Origin: an uncultured Desulfobacterales bacterium
GTDB lineage: Bacteria; Desulfobacterota; Desulfobacteria; Desulfobacterales; UBA11574
Assembly (NCBI GenBank): GCA_937925895.1
Contig: CALANC010000096.1
Location: 1-7,847 of the forward strand
Direction: 5' to 3'
Length of the DNA: 7,847 nt
This document shows, in pieces, positions 5,845 to 7,847 of this stretch; positions within the stretch are counted from its first letter, which is position 1, and the number at the start of each line of letters is the position of its first letter. The notes beneath the pieces were generated by a model. That model searched no databases, was not told the origin of the DNA, and saw nothing but the letters and a program-made list of their open reading frames with translations. The position numbers and the translations under genes are program-made.

Positions 5845-7056
5845 TTAGAAACCAGTTCTAAGGATTTTCTCCATTTCTTTGATCAGCTCCTCTTCTTTGC
5901 CGATGGCCACCGTCGTGGCAGCTGTCAGGCGATGACAGGCATCAGAGAACCCCCCCAGCCGGCTTGTTGCTTCAGGAAGCAAAACATCAAGTCCCATGGC
6001 TTCTCCGAGCCTTATTTTATCTGCCAAGTATTTAGAAACCCTCATCGAGATTTTAACCTCGTCAAATTGAATCGGGCCGAAACCCGGAATTTCATTTCGG
6101 ATAATCTGAAATCCAGCAATATAACGCTTGGGATCGATATCTTTCGTATCCTTGATCATGTCACAAAACGCACCTATCATCTTTACACCCATTGGAGCAA
6201 AACGGTTTTCCACATGAAACCACTGGATATTCGGTGTGTTTTTCAGCGCCCCTTTTCTCAATCTTTCAACCTCGCCGTCAAAAGCTGTCGTTTGGATTTG
6301 TCTGAGATTTTCCAGCATCTGATCAGATTCCGGGGAGATCCCTTCAAGACAGACTCTAACTCCCATATCAGGACCATCTTTATAATAACCGGCAGCACCC
6401 AACGTATCCAGGTAGGCACCATATTCCTCCATGTTTATCTGGCCCCCGGCAGTTTTTAAAAAATACTGTTCCCCGGTGTTTACTTCTTTTATTTCCACTT
6501 TCCCCTGCCGGACTGCTTCGAGGGTAACCTCGCGATTTTGGCTTGCCAGACGACCATCCACAAAAAACCCGTCTCCCACCGCGCCAATGGCGGCAATGTG
6601 TGCCAGGTCTCTATTGGCCGCGTCCATGGTGCAGGCAAACAGATAACAGGTCGTTGAAGCGGTAATATCCCGGTCACCCTTTAGCCCGTAAAGTTCGGGA
6701 TCAAGATTGTGAACTCGTGGATCCGTCGCCGGTTCCGCCACATGGTGGTCCAGAATCAAGGTTAAATTTTTCCCCTGGTTCAGATCGGAAATCGTGGGTG
6801 CTATTCTGCCGGCAAAATCAGTAAAAACTATCGTTTGCCCCTGTTGTTCGTAAATTTTCTTCAACACACCGGGGTACGGCTTTTCAAGACAAAAGCGCTG
6901 GACATTAAATCCTTTTCTTTCAAAAGCACTTTCAAGAATGGCACCGGAGGTGAGTCCATCAGAGTCGTTGTGGTGAAACAAGGCAATTTTTCTATGGTCC
7001 TGTTGTTCCAGCTCTTGGATGGCCTTCTCCATGGAATCGATTAAGTCTTCGATCAT
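5845..7056 (-). CDS. DHH-family phosphoesterase (RecJ-like, archaeal flavour)
   Basis: A 403-residue member of the DHH/DHHA1 phosphoesterase superfamily, which includes RecJ exonucleases, archaeal GAN/RecJ-like nucleases and oligoribonucleases. Catalytic motif I is HHNDSDGLTSG (28-38). Motif II is Asp80 in VFTDFA. Motif III is the DHH at 103-105 in LILDHHV. Motif IV is GAVGDG (158-163). These are the Mn-binding residues and all are present. The C-terminal half ends with GGFSDACHRLTAAT (368-381), in the position of the DHHA1 substrate-binding glycine motif, but it departs from the usual GGHxxAAG. ATG 7056 is chosen because GGAAGGA (7063-7069) lies 6 bases upstream; a longer reading would need a TTG at 7092. 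It lies 58 bases downstream of the editing-domain gene, probably one operon. Substrate (DNA, short RNA or nucleotide) is not settled by sequence. Confidence 0.88.
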   Translation of the reverse strand: MIEDLIDSMEKAIQELEQQDHRKIALFHHNDSDGLTSGAILESAFERKGFNVQRFCLEKPYPGVLKKIYEQQGQTIVFTDFAGRIAPTISDLNQGKNLTLILDHHVAEPATDPRVHNLDPELYGLKGDRDITASTTCYLFACTMDAANRDLAHIAAIGAVGDGFFVDGRLASQNREVTLEAVRQGKVEIKEVNTGEQYFLKTAGGQINMEEYGAYLDTLGAAGYYKDGPDMGVRVCLEGISPESDQMLENLRQIQTTAFDGEVERLRKGALKNTPNIQWFHVENRFAPMGVKMIGAFCDMIKDTKDIDPKRYIAGFQIIRNEIPGFGPIQFDEVKISMRVSKYLADKIRLGEAMGLDVLLPEATSRLGGFSDACHRLTAATTVAIGKEEELIKEMEKILRTGF

Positions 7057-7114
7057 CTTTATTCCTTCCAAAATTGCTCGCGGAGCGCCCAAAATCGGGC
7101 TTTTTACGAGTATG

Positions 7115-7522
7115 TCAGAATTCCTTGAATACTCTCGCCAAAGGGTGCCCTTTGGCTTCTATATATAGATCCAAAAAATAGCCGTATGGTGTCTGTGTTA
7201 CCGCATAACCTGCGCTTTCCAACCGCTTTTGGGTTCTTATCAACAATGCTCTTGCCCCCTCAGGCTCGGCCTTTTCCTCTCCCAAGTGGGTGAAGGAATG
7301 CAAGACGATTTTTTTAATTGTCCATTTTCGCGCCAGCCATTTGGCATTTTTTACCAGTTTGGTTTCGGCCGAACTTCCGCCTTCAAGGTCTTTGGGTTCA
7401 ACATGGACAAATGCCACAATCGTATTTTCGTTATCAGAAGCCTCTGCTTCCGGCACATCTGACAAGGCTTTTACAGCCGGGACCCAATTAAATTGATCGC
7501 AGTACCAGAATAATACGCGCAT
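7115..7522 (-). CDS. Free-standing archaeal-type threonyl-tRNA synthetase editing-domain protein
   Basis: A 135-residue protein resembling the N-terminal editing domain of archaeal threonyl-tRNA synthetases (D-aminoacyl-tRNA-deacylase fold), which removes serine mischarged on tRNA-Thr. Matching features: start MRVLFWYCDQFNW against archaeal MRVLLIHSD-like starts; KKIVLHSFTHLGEEKAEPE (70-88), like the archaeal AHLS...P segment, with His79 kept; then a helix, AGYAVTQTPYGYFLDLY (104-120) and KGHPLA (124-129). In the archaeal enzyme the second-last segment reads FGYYK, and its lysine is reported as important for catalysis; here that position is Leu117. No synthetase domains are attached, so it is stand-alone. 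ATG 7522 is preceded by GGAG at 8 bases. It is followed by the DHH gene. It could be a trans-editing factor, a pseudo-enzyme, or act on another aminoacyl substrate. Confidence 0.8.
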   Translation of the reverse strand: MRVLFWYCDQFNWVPAVKALSDVPEAEASDNENTIVAFVHVEPKDLEGGSSAETKLVKNAKWLARKWTIKKIVLHSFTHLGEEKAEPEGARALLIRTQKRLESAGYAVTQTPYGYFLDLYIEAKGHPLARVFKEF

Positions 7523-7536
7523 GGCAATCTCTCCGA

Positions 7537-7586
7537 GGATAGTATCCGGGTTTCTCCTTCAATTACACCTTTTCTATTCCCGGATA
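7537..7586. promoter_or_regulatory. Inverted repeat in the leader of the editing-domain gene
   Basis: TATCCGGG (7543-7550) pairs exactly with CCCGGATA (7579-7586) across a 28-base loop, and the left arm also forms its own palindrome GGATA-G-TATCC (7537-7547). The two pairings are mutually exclusive. The structure sits just upstream of the GGAG ribosome binding site (7531-7534) on the minus strand. It could be a leader hairpin or a protein-binding site; the function is unknown. Confidence 0.3.
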
Positions 7587-7588
7587 GT

Positions 7589-7801
7589 TCATAAACGAAC
7601 AACTATATTTTCTCTTGAATTTTGAAAAACCGGAAGGTCTTCATTATATCTGGATACTTTTTGTACCAATTCCAGAACAATCGACGCACCGTCTGTCAGC
7701 CCAAAAATACGGATATAACGTCTTTTCTTGCATTCACGTGTTGCAGGGTAACTTGAATTAAATCCTCGGGTTTCAAATCTATGCCTCCTGATAAAGACAG
7801 A
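7589..7801 (-). pseudogene. Unresolved short reading frames upstream of the editing-domain gene
   Basis: Two overlapping minus-strand frames look partly protein-like. One starts at TTG 7776 with a good AGGAGG (7784-7789, spacing 7) and encodes 26 residues beginning MKPEDLIQVTLQHVNARKDV, ending at TGA 7698-7696. The other is open for 70 codons from 7801 to a TGA at 7591-7589, includes CKKRRYIRIFGLTDGAS and VLELVQKVSRYNEDLPVF, but has no ATG. Either the 26-residue gene is real, or a small gene has been broken by a frameshift near 7700, or both are chance. I do not recognise either product. Confidence 0.25.
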
Positions 7802-7847
7802 TCACATTCTAGCAAATATTCCGGAATGAGTATCTGGTAGTTGTTTC

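Noticed and set aside
5932..6459. 175-residue plus-strand frame
   Set aside because: It is antisense to the conserved DHH gene, whose motifs are all in the minus-strand frame.
7057..7092. TTG start at 7092 for the DHH gene
   Set aside because: ATG 7056 has a well-placed GGAAGGA, which lies inside the proposed extension.

Overview
The window reads as chromosomal sequence from a Gram-negative bacterium. The gene content and protein flavour (RlmN, RhtB/LysE exporter, M48 protease with YbjQ-family proteins, archaeal-flavoured DHH and threonyl-tRNA-editing proteins, a mevalonate-kinase-like GHMP kinase) suggest an anaerobic Desulfobacterota-type lineage. That assignment is inferred from recall of protein families; there is no rRNA marker here.

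Left part (1-1351): the 3' part of rlmN on the plus strand, open at the left edge. The following 364-base gap holds what looks like the 5' end of an IS110-family insertion sequence on the minus strand: a truncated transposase start with a strong ribosome binding site, and a highly structured leader where such elements carry their guide (bridge) RNA.

Middle left (1352-3653, minus strand): a compact four-gene operon in the order YbjQ-family protein, membrane-anchored YbjQ-like protein, membrane M48 metalloprotease, LysE/RhtB exporter. Gaps are 8, 31 and 40 bases. A 194-base divergent intergenic region separates it from a short asparaginase-type protein (3848-4330, plus), which consists of the N-terminal catalytic domain only.

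Middle right (4357-5844): a GHMP kinase of mevalonate-kinase type (minus), preceded by a 558-base gap. That gap contains two near-identical copies of a 97-base element with long terminal inverted repeats, each followed by a second conserved 36-base block. It looks like a MITE-like or small structured-RNA repeat.

Right part (5845-7847, minus): a DHH-family phosphoesterase (RecJ-like, archaeal flavour) preceded by a free-standing protein resembling the archaeal threonyl-tRNA synthetase editing domain, in which a lysine I recall as catalytic is leucine. The last 260 bases show conflicting short reading frames and no confident gene.

The most notable items are the duplicated inverted-repeat element, the stand-alone editing-domain protein, the IS110 relic with its structured leader, and the double-YbjQ plus M48 operon.
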